A DNA stretch of 12,341 nucleotides from DATMXS01 sp050260275 (lineage in GTDB: Bacteria; Acidobacteriota; Terriglobia; Bryobacterales; Bryobacteraceae): the NCBI GenBank assembly GCA_050260275.1, contig JBLNBX010000273.1:1-12341 (forward strand). Direction: 5' to 3'. Under the pieces are notes generated by a model that saw only the letters and a program-made list of their open reading frames with translations, was not told the origin of the DNA and did no database searches. The translations under genes and the position numbers were made by a program. This document shows, piece by piece, positions 1 to 6,436 of this stretch (positions are counted from its first letter, which is position 1; each line of letters opens with the position of its first letter).

Positions 1-416
1 TCAGCGCGGTCGCCGACCTCGTCCAGCCGCTCCTCGCGGACCATCTCGATGGCGATCTCGACGAGATCGCGTATCATCGCCTCGACGTCGCGGCCTACGT
101 AGCCTACCTCGGTGAACTTGCTCGCCTCTACCTTCAGAAACGGGGAGTTCGCGAGCTTTGCCAGACGCCGCGCCAGCTCCGTCTTGCCGACGCCCGTGGG
201 GCCGATCATGAGGATGTTCTTCGGCATCACCTCTTCGGCCATCTCGGGGTCGAGCTTCTGGCGCCGTATGCGGTTGCGGAGCGCGATGGCGATGGCGCGC
301 TTGGCCTCCTGTTGCCCGATGACGTACTTGTCGAGCTCCCGGACGATCTCCCGCGGCGTCAGCTCGTCCAGAGCCGGCTTCTCATCAACGGACTGTACGG
401 GCAGATAGATCACCAT
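1..416 (-). CDS. hslU: HslU (ClpY), ATPase subunit of HslVU protease, N-terminal part
   Basis: HslU is the AAA+ unfoldase that feeds substrates to the HslV peptidase in the cytoplasm. The gene starts at ATG 416 and runs off the left edge, so 138 codons are visible. Clear family features are TPREIVRELDKYVIGQ (residues 20-35), the Walker A motif GPTGVGKT (72-79) and the GYVGRD pore-loop motif (105-110). Walker B, the sensors and the C-terminal domain lie outside the window. The N-terminus is about a dozen residues longer than in E. coli HslU. Its ATG shares one base with the hslV stop (TGATG), and a GAGGA lies 9 nt upstream inside hslV, so the pair is translationally coupled and expressed as one operon. 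Identity is certain; completeness cannot be judged. Confidence 0.97.
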   Translation of the reverse strand, partial: MVIYLPVQSVDEKPALDELTPREIVRELDKYVIGQQEAKRAIAIALRNRIRRQKLDPEMAEEVMPKNILMIGPTGVGKTELARRLAKLANSPFLKVEASKFTEVGYVGRDVEAMIRDLVEIAIEMVREERLDEVGDRA

Positions 417-955
417 CAGCCGAGTTCCTCGATGGAAACATTGCTATTCGTGTAAATGCAGATCTCGCCGGCGATCCCCATCGCGTGCTCGACGATCTTG
501 CGCGCATCCATGCGGGTGTGACGCGTGAGAGCGCGGGCGGCGGCCAACGCGAACGGCCCTCCTGAGCCGATGGCCGCGATGTCTTCTTCGGGCTCGATAA
601 CGTCACCGTTTCCGCTGACAATGTACGTGTTCGTGGCGTCGGCGACTACGAGGAGCGCCTCGAGGTGGCGCAGAACTTTGTCCGTGCGCCAGTCTTTCGC
701 GAGCTCCACGACTGCGCGCGACAGGTTGCCGTTGTACTGCTCGAGCTTGGTTTCAAAGCGGGAGAACAGCGCGAACGCGTCCGCCGTGGAACCGGCGAAC
801 CCGGCCAGGATCTTGTCGTTGTAAAGCCGGCGAATTTTTCGGGCGTTGGCCTTGAGCACCTCCTGGCCAAAGGTGACCTGCCCGTCTGCGGCCATAACGG
901 TCTTGCCGTTCCGCCGCACACAAAGGACGGTCGTAGACCGTATGCGGTTTTTCAT
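416..955 (-). CDS. hslV: HslV (ClpQ), proteasome-like peptidase of HslVU
   Basis: HslV is the threonine peptidase that forms a double hexamer capped by HslU and degrades unfolded proteins in the cytoplasm. The product is 179 aa, normal for the family. Aligned to E. coli HslV, the nucleophile is Thr8 (context RSTTVLCVRRNG). A 7-residue leader MKNRIRS must therefore be removed, whereas E. coli loses only Met. Asp24 and Lys40 correspond to mature Asp17 and Lys33 of the active site. GFAGSTADAF (52-61), ELAKDWRTDK (84-93) and AIGSGGP (128-134) are all conserved, and the protein ends IYTNSNVSIEELG. The ATG at 955 is the only start giving the complete N-terminus; no strong Shine-Dalgarno precedes it. 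hslU follows with a one-base overlap. Confidence 0.97.
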   Translation of the reverse strand: MKNRIRSTTVLCVRRNGKTVMAADGQVTFGQEVLKANARKIRRLYNDKILAGFAGSTADAFALFSRFETKLEQYNGNLSRAVVELAKDWRTDKVLRHLEALLVVADATNTYIVSGNGDVIEPEEDIAAIGSGGPFALAAARALTRHTRMDARKIVEHAMGIAGEICIYTNSNVSIEELG

Positions 956-973
956 TTGTAGTGGTTCACTTCT

Positions 974-1001
974 ATCTTACCGAATCGCGTTAGCGCGCCA
1001 A
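974..1001 (-). promoter_or_regulatory. Candidate sigma-70-type promoter of hslVU
   Basis: Read on the minus strand, TTGGCG (1001-996) and TAAGAT (979-974) are separated by 16 nt. Each matches 4 of 6 consensus positions. Transcription would begin about a dozen bases before the hslV ATG at 955, giving a very short leader, which fits the weak ribosome-binding site. An imperfect palindrome GTTAGCGCGCCAAC (989-1002) overlaps the -35 and could be an operator. This is a motif match by eye only. Confidence 0.33.
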
Positions 1002-1032
1002 CCGTTGCGCGCGGGCTGAGCGCAGGCGTCCA

Positions 1033-1070
1033 CTGGCCGGAGCGGTTCACCGCGGGCCTGTTCCGGCCAG
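1033..1070 (-). terminator. Nested inverted repeat after tolC, possible terminator
   Basis: A perfect 9-bp inverted repeat, CTGGCCGGA (1033-1041) and TCCGGCCAG (1062-1070), encloses a second small hairpin GCGG-TTCA-CCGC (1042-1053). It lies 36-73 nt past the stop of the TolC-family gene, before the hslV promoter region, where a terminator is expected. No U-tract follows on the minus strand, so a classical intrinsic terminator is not proved; a processing or regulatory stem is equally possible. Confidence 0.4.
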
Positions 1071-1105
1071 CCCTAAATGCGCGAGCGGCGCTCTGCTCCG
1101 AAGAC

Positions 1106-2377
1106 TTACTCAAGCGCCTTAGTCAGCATACCGGCCGCGCGGAGCACCGCCAGCCGGCCCTTCTCGAGCGCCGCGTTCGCATCGAAGTAGGCGATCCACC
1201 TCGCTGTCTCGGCTGCGCGCGCCTCCTCCAGTTCGCTCAACGGCGCGCGGCCCTCCTCCACTTGCGCCAGCAGCACTGAAACCTGTTCGCGCGCGACGTC
1301 CAGGTCCATGCGCGCCAGCCGCTGCGCCGCTTCGGCTTGCCTTAGCGTGGCGTATGACTTGCGGACGTTCTCCTCTACGGCGCGGCGCGCGTTGCGAAGG
1401 CGCACTCGAAGCTGCGCCGCCTCGGCCTCGGCCTGGTCCGCCTCCGCGCGAGGCCCGGGGCCCGGCAACACCGGCACCTGGAACGCCACGCCCAACTGGA
1501 GGTTATTCCGCTCGAAACGTGCGTAGAAGTCTTCGTAGTTATTGATTTTGCTGACCAGAGCGTACTCGGCTACCAGGTCCGCGCGCGGCAGCCATGCGGC
1601 TTTGGCAGCGCGAACCTCGAGTCCCCTGGCGATAAGGCGCGATTCGAGCACGCGAATGTCGGGGTTGGCCTTAACGCCGGACTCGATGGCAGCTTCCTCG
1701 GACTCGGGGACCAGCGGAAGCGGCCGTTCGCCGGGCACGACCCTCACGGCATCCACTCCGACGATCGTGGCGAGCGTCGTTTGGGCGTACTCCAGTTCCG
1801 TTTCCAGAACCTGCTGGCGATACCGCGCCCGTTCCAGGGCCAGTTCCGATTGCCGGGCGGCCAGCGGGAGTTCGCGGCCCTCCTCGACGCGGGCCTTCAC
1901 GGTCTCGACGACGCTCTCCAGCGCCTGTGTCTCGCGCTTTGCGACCTCGAGCGCGCGCACCGCCGCTTCTGCGTCAAGATACGCCTCGGCAGTCCGGTAG
2001 GCCACCTCTTCCTGCTTGGCAGCGGTCTCGAGCACCGTTGACCTCTGATATTCGCGCGCGGCGGCCACGCGATAGGTCAGGGTGCGGTCGAAAATCGTAC
2101 TGACCGCCTGCGCCTGAAACACAGCGGGCGCCGACTCGCCGATGCTGAGCGGCATCCCATGCGTGTAGGCTATCCCCGCACCCACAACGGCGCGCGGCCT
2201 GAACGGCGCGCGGGTTATTCTCACCGCGGCCTCGGCCTTGCGCTCCTCCAGCCGCGCCAGTACGACGTCGGGATTCTGCTGTAGTGCGAGGCCGACCGCT
2301 TCACGCAACGTCAGCGTGCGCACCTGCGCCATCGCGCAAAACGAGGAGACCAGGAGAAGGGCAACAACTTGCTGCAT
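1106..2377 (-). CDS. TolC-family outer-membrane efflux protein
   Basis: This 423-aa protein is a predicted outer-membrane channel of the OEP/TolC family (CusC/CzcC-like size), which forms the exit duct of tripartite efflux pumps. Residues 1-17 are a signal peptide, MQQVVALLLVSSFCAMA, cut before Gln18. It is followed by the typical opening LTLREAVGLALQQNPDVV (22-39). Two helical OEP repeats follow, at about 22-210 and 228-415. Both have long Ala/Glu/Arg coiled-coil segments, with a P-x-L element near 264 (AAWLPRADL). The Cys14 context does not fit a lipobox, so the protein is probably not acylated. I chose ATG 2377 because the signal peptide begins there; an in-frame GTG at 2416 would put 13 polar residues first. 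It lies 149 bp downstream of copA on the same strand, suggesting a role in metal efflux. No RND pump or adaptor gene is adjacent, so the substrate is inferred. Confidence 0.88.
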   Translation of the reverse strand: MQQVVALLLVSSFCAMAQVRTLTLREAVGLALQQNPDVVLARLEERKAEAAVRITRAPFRPRAVVGAGIAYTHGMPLSIGESAPAVFQAQAVSTIFDRTLTYRVAAAREYQRSTVLETAAKQEEVAYRTAEAYLDAEAAVRALEVAKRETQALESVVETVKARVEEGRELPLAARQSELALERARYRQQVLETELEYAQTTLATIVGVDAVRVVPGERPLPLVPESEEAAIESGVKANPDIRVLESRLIARGLEVRAAKAAWLPRADLVAEYALVSKINNYEDFYARFERNNLQLGVAFQVPVLPGPGPRAEADQAEAEAAQLRVRLRNARRAVEENVRKSYATLRQAEAAQRLARMDLDVAREQVSVLLAQVEEGRAPLSELEEARAAETARWIAYFDANAALEKGRLAVLRAAGMLTKALE

Positions 2378-2400
2378 ATCCAGATCAGACCACAGAACCC

Positions 2401-2413
2401 CGGCGCAGCGCCG
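2401..2413. repeat. Short palindrome in the copA-tolC spacer
   Basis: CGGCGC-A-GCGCCG is a perfect 6-bp inverted repeat around a single A, about 24 nt upstream of the tolC-family start. It could fold as a small leader hairpin or bind a regulator. In GC-rich sequence such palindromes also arise by chance. No clear promoter or intrinsic terminator was found in the rest of the spacer (2378-2526). Confidence 0.25.
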
Positions 2414-2526
2414 CACTCTATACCCGCGCCTGCGAAGAGCAACGCCGGTGCGAAGCGCGCTATGGCCCGCGGGCGGCCCTACTGACGCCCGGTAAGTGTC
2501 CGGAACGGATCAGGCCATCTGTGGGG

Positions 2527-5079
2527 TTACAGCCGCGCCCGCCGCAGCCTGAGCGCGTTCGTGATGACGCTGACGCTGCTGAACGTCATGGCCGCCGCTG
2601 CGATCATAGGGCTGAGTAGAAGCCCGAAGAACGGGTAAAGCACGCCGGCGGCGATCGGCACGCCCAGCGTGTTGTAGACGAACGCGAAGAACAGGTTCTG
2701 GCGGATGTTCTTCATGGTGGCGCGGCTGAGCCGGCGGGCGCGCGCGATGCCGCGCAGGTCTCCCTTGACAAGCGTCACCGACGCGCTCTGAATCGCAACG
2801 TCGGTGCCGGTGCCCATGGCGATGCCCACGTGGGCCTGCGCCAGGGCGGGCGCGTCGTTGACGCCATCGCCCGCCATCGCGACTGTGCGCCCCTGCGCTT
2901 GCAACTCCTTTACAACGGCGATCTTGTTGTCCGGCAGCACCTCGGCATGGACCTCGTCGATGCCAAGCCGCCGCGCGACCGCCTCCGCCGTGGTGCGGCT
3001 GTCGCCTGTGAGCATCACGATGCGGACTCCGGCCTCGTGCAGCATGGAGATCGCTTCGGGCGTCGATTCCTTGATGGGATCGGCGATGCCGAGCAGCCCC
3101 ACGGGGCGGCCGTCCACAGCGGCGAACACCACCGTCTGCCCCTCGCGCCGCATCTCCTCGGCGCGTGCGGCCAGCGCCGAGGCATCGATGCCCTCATCCT
3201 CCAGCAGCGCGCGGTTGCCGAGTGCGACGCGGCGGCCGGCCACCGTGCCCATCACGCCTTTGCCTGTGACGCTCCTGAACTCCGTCACTTCGGCGGGCTC
3301 GAGGCCGCGCTCCTTCGCGCCCCGCACGATGGCCTCGGCCAGCGGGTGCTCGCTCGCGCGCTCGACGCTGGCCGCCAGGCGGAGCACCTCGTCACCGCCT
3401 TCCACCGCAACCAGCCGCGGCTTGCCCTCGGTGAGCGTGCCGGTTTTGTCGACCACTACCGTATCGACCTTCTCCAGGACCTCGATGGCCTCGGCGTTCT
3501 TGAGCAGCACACCGGCGGTCGCGCCGCGGCCGGTGCCAACCATGACGGCCATCGGAGTCGCCAGTCCGAGAGCGCACGGACAGGCGATGATCAGCACCGC
3601 CACTGCGTTCACGAGCGCGAAGGCAAGGCGCGGCTCAGGCCCCCAGACGCCCCAGACGATGCTGGTGACGACAGCTACGAGCACCACAGCGGGGACGAAG
3701 TAGCCTGAGACCCTGTCCGCAATCCGCTGTATAGGTGCGCGGCTTCTTTGTGCTTCGCTCACCATGCGGACGATCTGCGCCAGCAGCGTTTCCGAGCCGA
3801 CACGCTCTGCGCGCATGAGGAAAGTGCCTGTGCCGTTCACGGTGCCGCCGGTAACGCTGTCTCCCGGGGCCTTGGTGACCGGCATGGGCTCGCCCGTGAG
3901 CATCGACTCGTCGACCGCCGATCCCCCCGACAGCACCCTGCCATCCACCGGCACTTTTTCGCCGGGCCGGACGCGAAGCGTGTCGCCGGGTTGGACCTGC
4001 CCGAGCGGCACGTCCTCCTCGCTGCCGTCCTCGCGGACTATCCGCGCCACGGGCGGCGCAAGGCCGAGCAGCGCGCGAATCGCGCTGGACGTCTGCCCGC
4101 GGGCACGTATCTCGAGCACCTGCCCGAGCAGAACCAGCGCGGTGATCACCGCCGCCGCCTCGAAGTAGACCGCCGGATGCTCTCCCATCCGGAACGAGTT
4201 GGGGAAGATGCCCGGGAACAGCGTGGCGATGACGCTGTACACATAGGCCGTGCCGGTGCCGATGCCGATCAGCGTGAACATGTTAGGGCTGCGGTTCACG
4301 ATGGACCACCAGGCGCGCTCGAAGAACGGTTTGCCGCCCCACAGGACGACGGGAGTCGCCAGCGCAAACTGTGCCCAGAGTACCCACTGCGCCTGGAGCG
4401 CCTCTACGGCTTCGCCCGCCATGGCGAGAACGAGCACCGGAAGCGTGAGAATCGCCGATATCCAGAACCGGCGGCTCATGTCCACCAGCTCCGGGTTGAC
4501 TTCCTCCTCCGCGCCGGTGAACTCGGCTGGCTCGAGGGCCATGCCGCAGAGTGGGCAGGAGCCCGGGCCTATTTGCCGGACCTCGGGGTGCATGGGGCAG
4601 GTGTAGACAGTGCCCGGTTTAACAGGAGCCGGCGCGGCCGCCGGGGCTCCAGCGATGTAGCGTTCCGGTTCCTGTTTGAACCTGTGCAGGCAGCCAGGAG
4701 AGCAGAAGTAGTAGGTCTTGCCTCTGTACTCGTGCTTGCCCGCGGCCTCTTCAGGCCTGACACGCATGTGGCAGACAGGGTCCTCGAAGGTCTCTGCGGG
4801 CGCGGCCTGCCCGGGTGTTGCGGCGATGACGCTGGTGGGACCTTCACGGGCCGTGGCCGGCCCCGCCGCCCGGCCCTCCTCCATGCCCGCGGGCGCAGCG
4901 GCGCTCAGGTAGCGTTCGGGCTCTTTACTGAACCTGCGGAGGCAGGATTCCGCGCAGAAGTAATACGTGGTTCCCTTGTACTCGAACCTGCCCGCGGCCG
5001 CCTCCGCCGTGACCTGCATGTGACAGACAGGGTCTTCGAACGTGCGCGGGCGCGGAGCGCCGATCTGAACCAGCGGCAT
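2527..5079 (-). CDS. copA: Copper-exporting P1B-type ATPase with two YHS domains
   Basis: This 850-aa inner-membrane pump uses ATP to export Cu(I). The N-terminus has two YHS metal-binding domains (about 14-58 and 98-142), each with DPVCHM and YYFC-x3-C. A heavy-metal-binding domain follows (158-185) with CPMHPEV and CPLCGM. No ferredoxin-like HMA domain with GMTCxxC is present. Eight membrane segments are predicted, at about 204-222, 231-250, 266-290, 303-325, 457-479, 486-508, 795-813 and 816-840. The ion-path motif CPC is at 500-502. YN in segment 7 (802-803) and M-x2-SS in segment 8 (831-835) mark the Cu(I) class P1B-1. Catalytic motifs are TGE (395-397), phosphorylated Asp544 in DKTGT, SEHPL (576-580) and GDGVND (737-742); all are intact. 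The start is the ATG before the first YHS domain, with GGAAA close upstream. It is divergent from larB and upstream of the TolC-family gene. The copper assignment comes from the family motifs; silver is a possible second substrate. Confidence 0.95.
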   Translation of the reverse strand: MPLVQIGAPRPRTFEDPVCHMQVTAEAAAGRFEYKGTTYYFCAESCLRRFSKEPERYLSAAAPAGMEEGRAAGPATAREGPTSVIAATPGQAAPAETFEDPVCHMRVRPEEAAGKHEYRGKTYYFCSPGCLHRFKQEPERYIAGAPAAAPAPVKPGTVYTCPMHPEVRQIGPGSCPLCGMALEPAEFTGAEEEVNPELVDMSRRFWISAILTLPVLVLAMAGEAVEALQAQWVLWAQFALATPVVLWGGKPFFERAWWSIVNRSPNMFTLIGIGTGTAYVYSVIATLFPGIFPNSFRMGEHPAVYFEAAAVITALVLLGQVLEIRARGQTSSAIRALLGLAPPVARIVREDGSEEDVPLGQVQPGDTLRVRPGEKVPVDGRVLSGGSAVDESMLTGEPMPVTKAPGDSVTGGTVNGTGTFLMRAERVGSETLLAQIVRMVSEAQRSRAPIQRIADRVSGYFVPAVVLVAVVTSIVWGVWGPEPRLAFALVNAVAVLIIACPCALGLATPMAVMVGTGRGATAGVLLKNAEAIEVLEKVDTVVVDKTGTLTEGKPRLVAVEGGDEVLRLAASVERASEHPLAEAIVRGAKERGLEPAEVTEFRSVTGKGVMGTVAGRRVALGNRALLEDEGIDASALAARAEEMRREGQTVVFAAVDGRPVGLLGIADPIKESTPEAISMLHEAGVRIVMLTGDSRTTAEAVARRLGIDEVHAEVLPDNKIAVVKELQAQGRTVAMAGDGVNDAPALAQAHVGIAMGTGTDVAIQSASVTLVKGDLRGIARARRLSRATMKNIRQNLFFAFVYNTLGVPIAAGVLYPFFGLLLSPMIAAAAMTFSSVSVITNALRLRRARL
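4654..5040 (-). repeat. Duplicated YHS module inside copA
   Basis: Two copies of a 135-bp coding segment lie at 4906-5040 (residues 14-58) and 4654-4788 (residues 98-142), a period of 252 bp. The encoded domains match at 30 of 45 residues by hand count, with DPVCHM, TYYFC, CL and EPERY invariant. The linker between them is Ala/Gly/Pro-rich. The similarity is also visible at the nucleotide level, which indicates an internal duplication. Confidence 0.85.
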
Positions 5080-5253
5080 GTTTCCAGTTTCGCGGATTCA
5101 GGGCCAGAGGGAGACGGAGCGCCGGGATCGGGAAGGCCCGTGCGCTGGGGGCGCTGGTTGAGCTCGCGTCGCAGCCACCGGAAGCGGCCGGGGTCTTACA
5201 CTAGAGAGAGTGCGGCCATACGTCTGATTCAGCCGCGCGTTACCGGGAGTCCA

Positions 5254-6000
5254 ATGAACCAGGATCAGATTCGCTCGCTGCTCGAAGATGTGCGCGGCGG
5301 CGCAACCAGCGTGGATGCAGCCCTGGAGCGGCTGCGTCATCTGCCCTTCGAGGATCTCGGATTTGCCAAGGTGGACCACCACCGCGCCCTGCGCCACGGC
5401 ATGCCCGAGGTGATCTTCGCGAAGGGCAAGACCGCGACTCAGGTTGTCGAGATCGCAAGACACCTGCTCGCGAACGCGCCGAACGTGCTGATCACGCGCG
5501 CCAATACTGAGATCGCCGAGGCCGTGCTGAACGAGATCCCGGAGGTGGAGCACTTCGCGTCCTGCGGAGCACTGCGCGTCTGGCGCGACCGCACGATCCA
5601 CGGGAAGGGCAAGATCGTAGTGGTCTCCGCCGGAACGAGCGACATTCCCGTCGCCGAAGAGGCGTGCGTCACCGCGGAAACGATGGGCAACTGCATGGAC
5701 GTGGTGTTCGACGTCGGCGTGGCGGGCATCCACAGGCTGATGAACAACCGCGACCGGCTGACGGACGCTCGCGTGGTGATCGTTTGCGCGGGCATGGAGG
5801 GCGCGCTCCCGAGCGTTGTCGGCGGCCTGGTTTCCTGTCCGGTTATCGCGGTGCCGACGAGCGTGGGCTACGGTGCGAGCTTCCACGGGCTCGCGGCGCT
5901 ACTCGGCATGCTGAATAGCTGCGCGAGCAACGTCACGGTCGTAAACATCGACAACGGTTTCGGGGCCGGCTACGTAGCCAGTCTGATCAACCGCCTATAG
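5254..6000 (+). CDS. larB: LarB, pyridinium-3,5-biscarboxylic acid mononucleotide synthase
   Basis: LarB carboxylates and hydrolyses nicotinic acid adenine dinucleotide in the cytoplasm. This is the first step to the nickel-pincer nucleotide cofactor used by lactate racemase and related LarA enzymes. The product is 248 aa, the normal length. An N-terminal helical region contains FAKVDHHRALRHGMPEVIFAKGK (37-59). The PurE-like AIRC fold follows, with SAGTSDIPVAEEA (125-137), CAGMEGALPSVVGG (178-191) and PTSVGYGA (201-208). Cys223 in the C-terminal NSCASNV segment matches the cysteine that LarB uses to bind its substrate covalently. ATG 5254 is preceded by GGGAG with a 4-nt gap, which fixes the start. 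No larC, larE or larA is visible, and neighbours on both sides point the opposite way, so it is probably transcribed alone. The open frame continues upstream only as antisense to copA. Confidence 0.95.
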   Translation: MNQDQIRSLLEDVRGGATSVDAALERLRHLPFEDLGFAKVDHHRALRHGMPEVIFAKGKTATQVVEIARHLLANAPNVLITRANTEIAEAVLNEIPEVEHFASCGALRVWRDRTIHGKGKIVVVSAGTSDIPVAEEACVTAETMGNCMDVVFDVGVAGIHRLMNNRDRLTDARVVIVCAGMEGALPSVVGGLVSCPVIAVPTSVGYGASFHGLAALLGMLNSCASNVTVVNIDNGFGAGYVASLINRL

Positions 6001-6028
6001 GCGCGCCTTCCGTGTCCGGCGCTGCTCA

Positions 6029-6042
6029 CTTCAGGGCTGAAG
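6029..6042. terminator. Small hairpin between convergent larB and flgJ
   Basis: CTTCAGGGCTGAAG is a perfect 6-bp palindrome around GG (realistically a 5-bp stem with a 4-nt loop). It lies 29 nt after the larB stop and 77 nt past the flgJ stop, in the 118-bp convergent spacer where a bidirectional terminator would be expected. The stem is short and has no T-tract on either strand, so support is weak. Nothing else was recognised in 6001-6118. Confidence 0.22.
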
Positions 6043-6118
6043 CCGTGCGCGGGCTCCAAGCGCGCTCACCGGCGCGATGAAAGCGCAGCTCGCCGGGCGC
6101 TGCCGCGCATTCCTTACG

Positions 6119-6436
6119 TCAGCCGTTGCGGGGCGGAGCGGGAGGGCTCGCGGATCTCTCCAGGCTCTGCACTACCATGCTCGCGAGTCCGATGCCGCCC
6201 TGTGTGGCTATGGTGCGCGCCAGGTGCTCCTCGGCGACCTCCATCATCGAGTCGGCCGTGTGATCCTCGCCCGTTCCCAACCAGCCGCCTTCTCCCGATT
6301 CCCGCATCGAACGCAGCAGCAGGGCCAGCATGAGCCCCTCGAACTGGCGCGCGGCATCTTTGATCTTCTCCGGATCGCGTCTGTCCGCCGGAGCCTCCAG
6401 CGGTGCGGGCGCGCGCGCTCCCACTGCGTCTATCAC
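6119..6436 (-). CDS. flgJ: FlgJ-type rod-binding protein, no muramidase domain
   Basis: This small 105-aa protein consists of the rod-binding domain that caps or chaperones the growing flagellar rod in the periplasm. Residues 25-95 fit the family: KIKDAARQFEGLMLALLLRSMRES (24-47) and LARTIATQGGIGLASMVVQ (72-90). The peptidoglycan-hydrolase domain of the enterobacterial FlgJ is absent, as in many other phyla, so another enzyme must open the wall. It starts at GTG 6436 in a GTGA overlap with the flgI stop, with GGAGG 4 nt upstream. It is the last gene of the flgFGAHIJ operon. No signal peptide is visible, which agrees with export by the flagellar type III apparatus. Confidence 0.88.
   Translation of the reverse strand: MIDAVGARAPAPLEAPADRRDPEKIKDAARQFEGLMLALLLRSMRESGEGGWLGTGEDHTADSMMEVAEEHLARTIATQGGIGLASMVVQSLERSASPPAPPRNG

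Noticed and set aside
2378..2416. GTG start at 2416 for the TolC-family gene
   Set aside because: It would place 13 polar or charged residues before a clean signal peptide that starts at ATG 2377.
2450..2490. GC-rich palindromes (GGCCCGCGGGC) after copA as a terminator
   Set aside because: The stems are short and overlapping, no T-tract follows, and similar strings are common in this GC-rich sequence.
5194..5205. TACACT as a -10 box for larB (5197-5202)
   Set aside because: No acceptable -35 box lies 16-18 bp upstream; the nearest TTGAGC is 33 bp away.
3748..5253. Long open plus-strand frame joined in frame to larB, which would give a 750-aa fusion
   Set aside because: It is antisense to copA, whose motifs are unmistakable. 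The extension has no family features, and larB has its own ribosome-binding site and correct length from ATG 5254.
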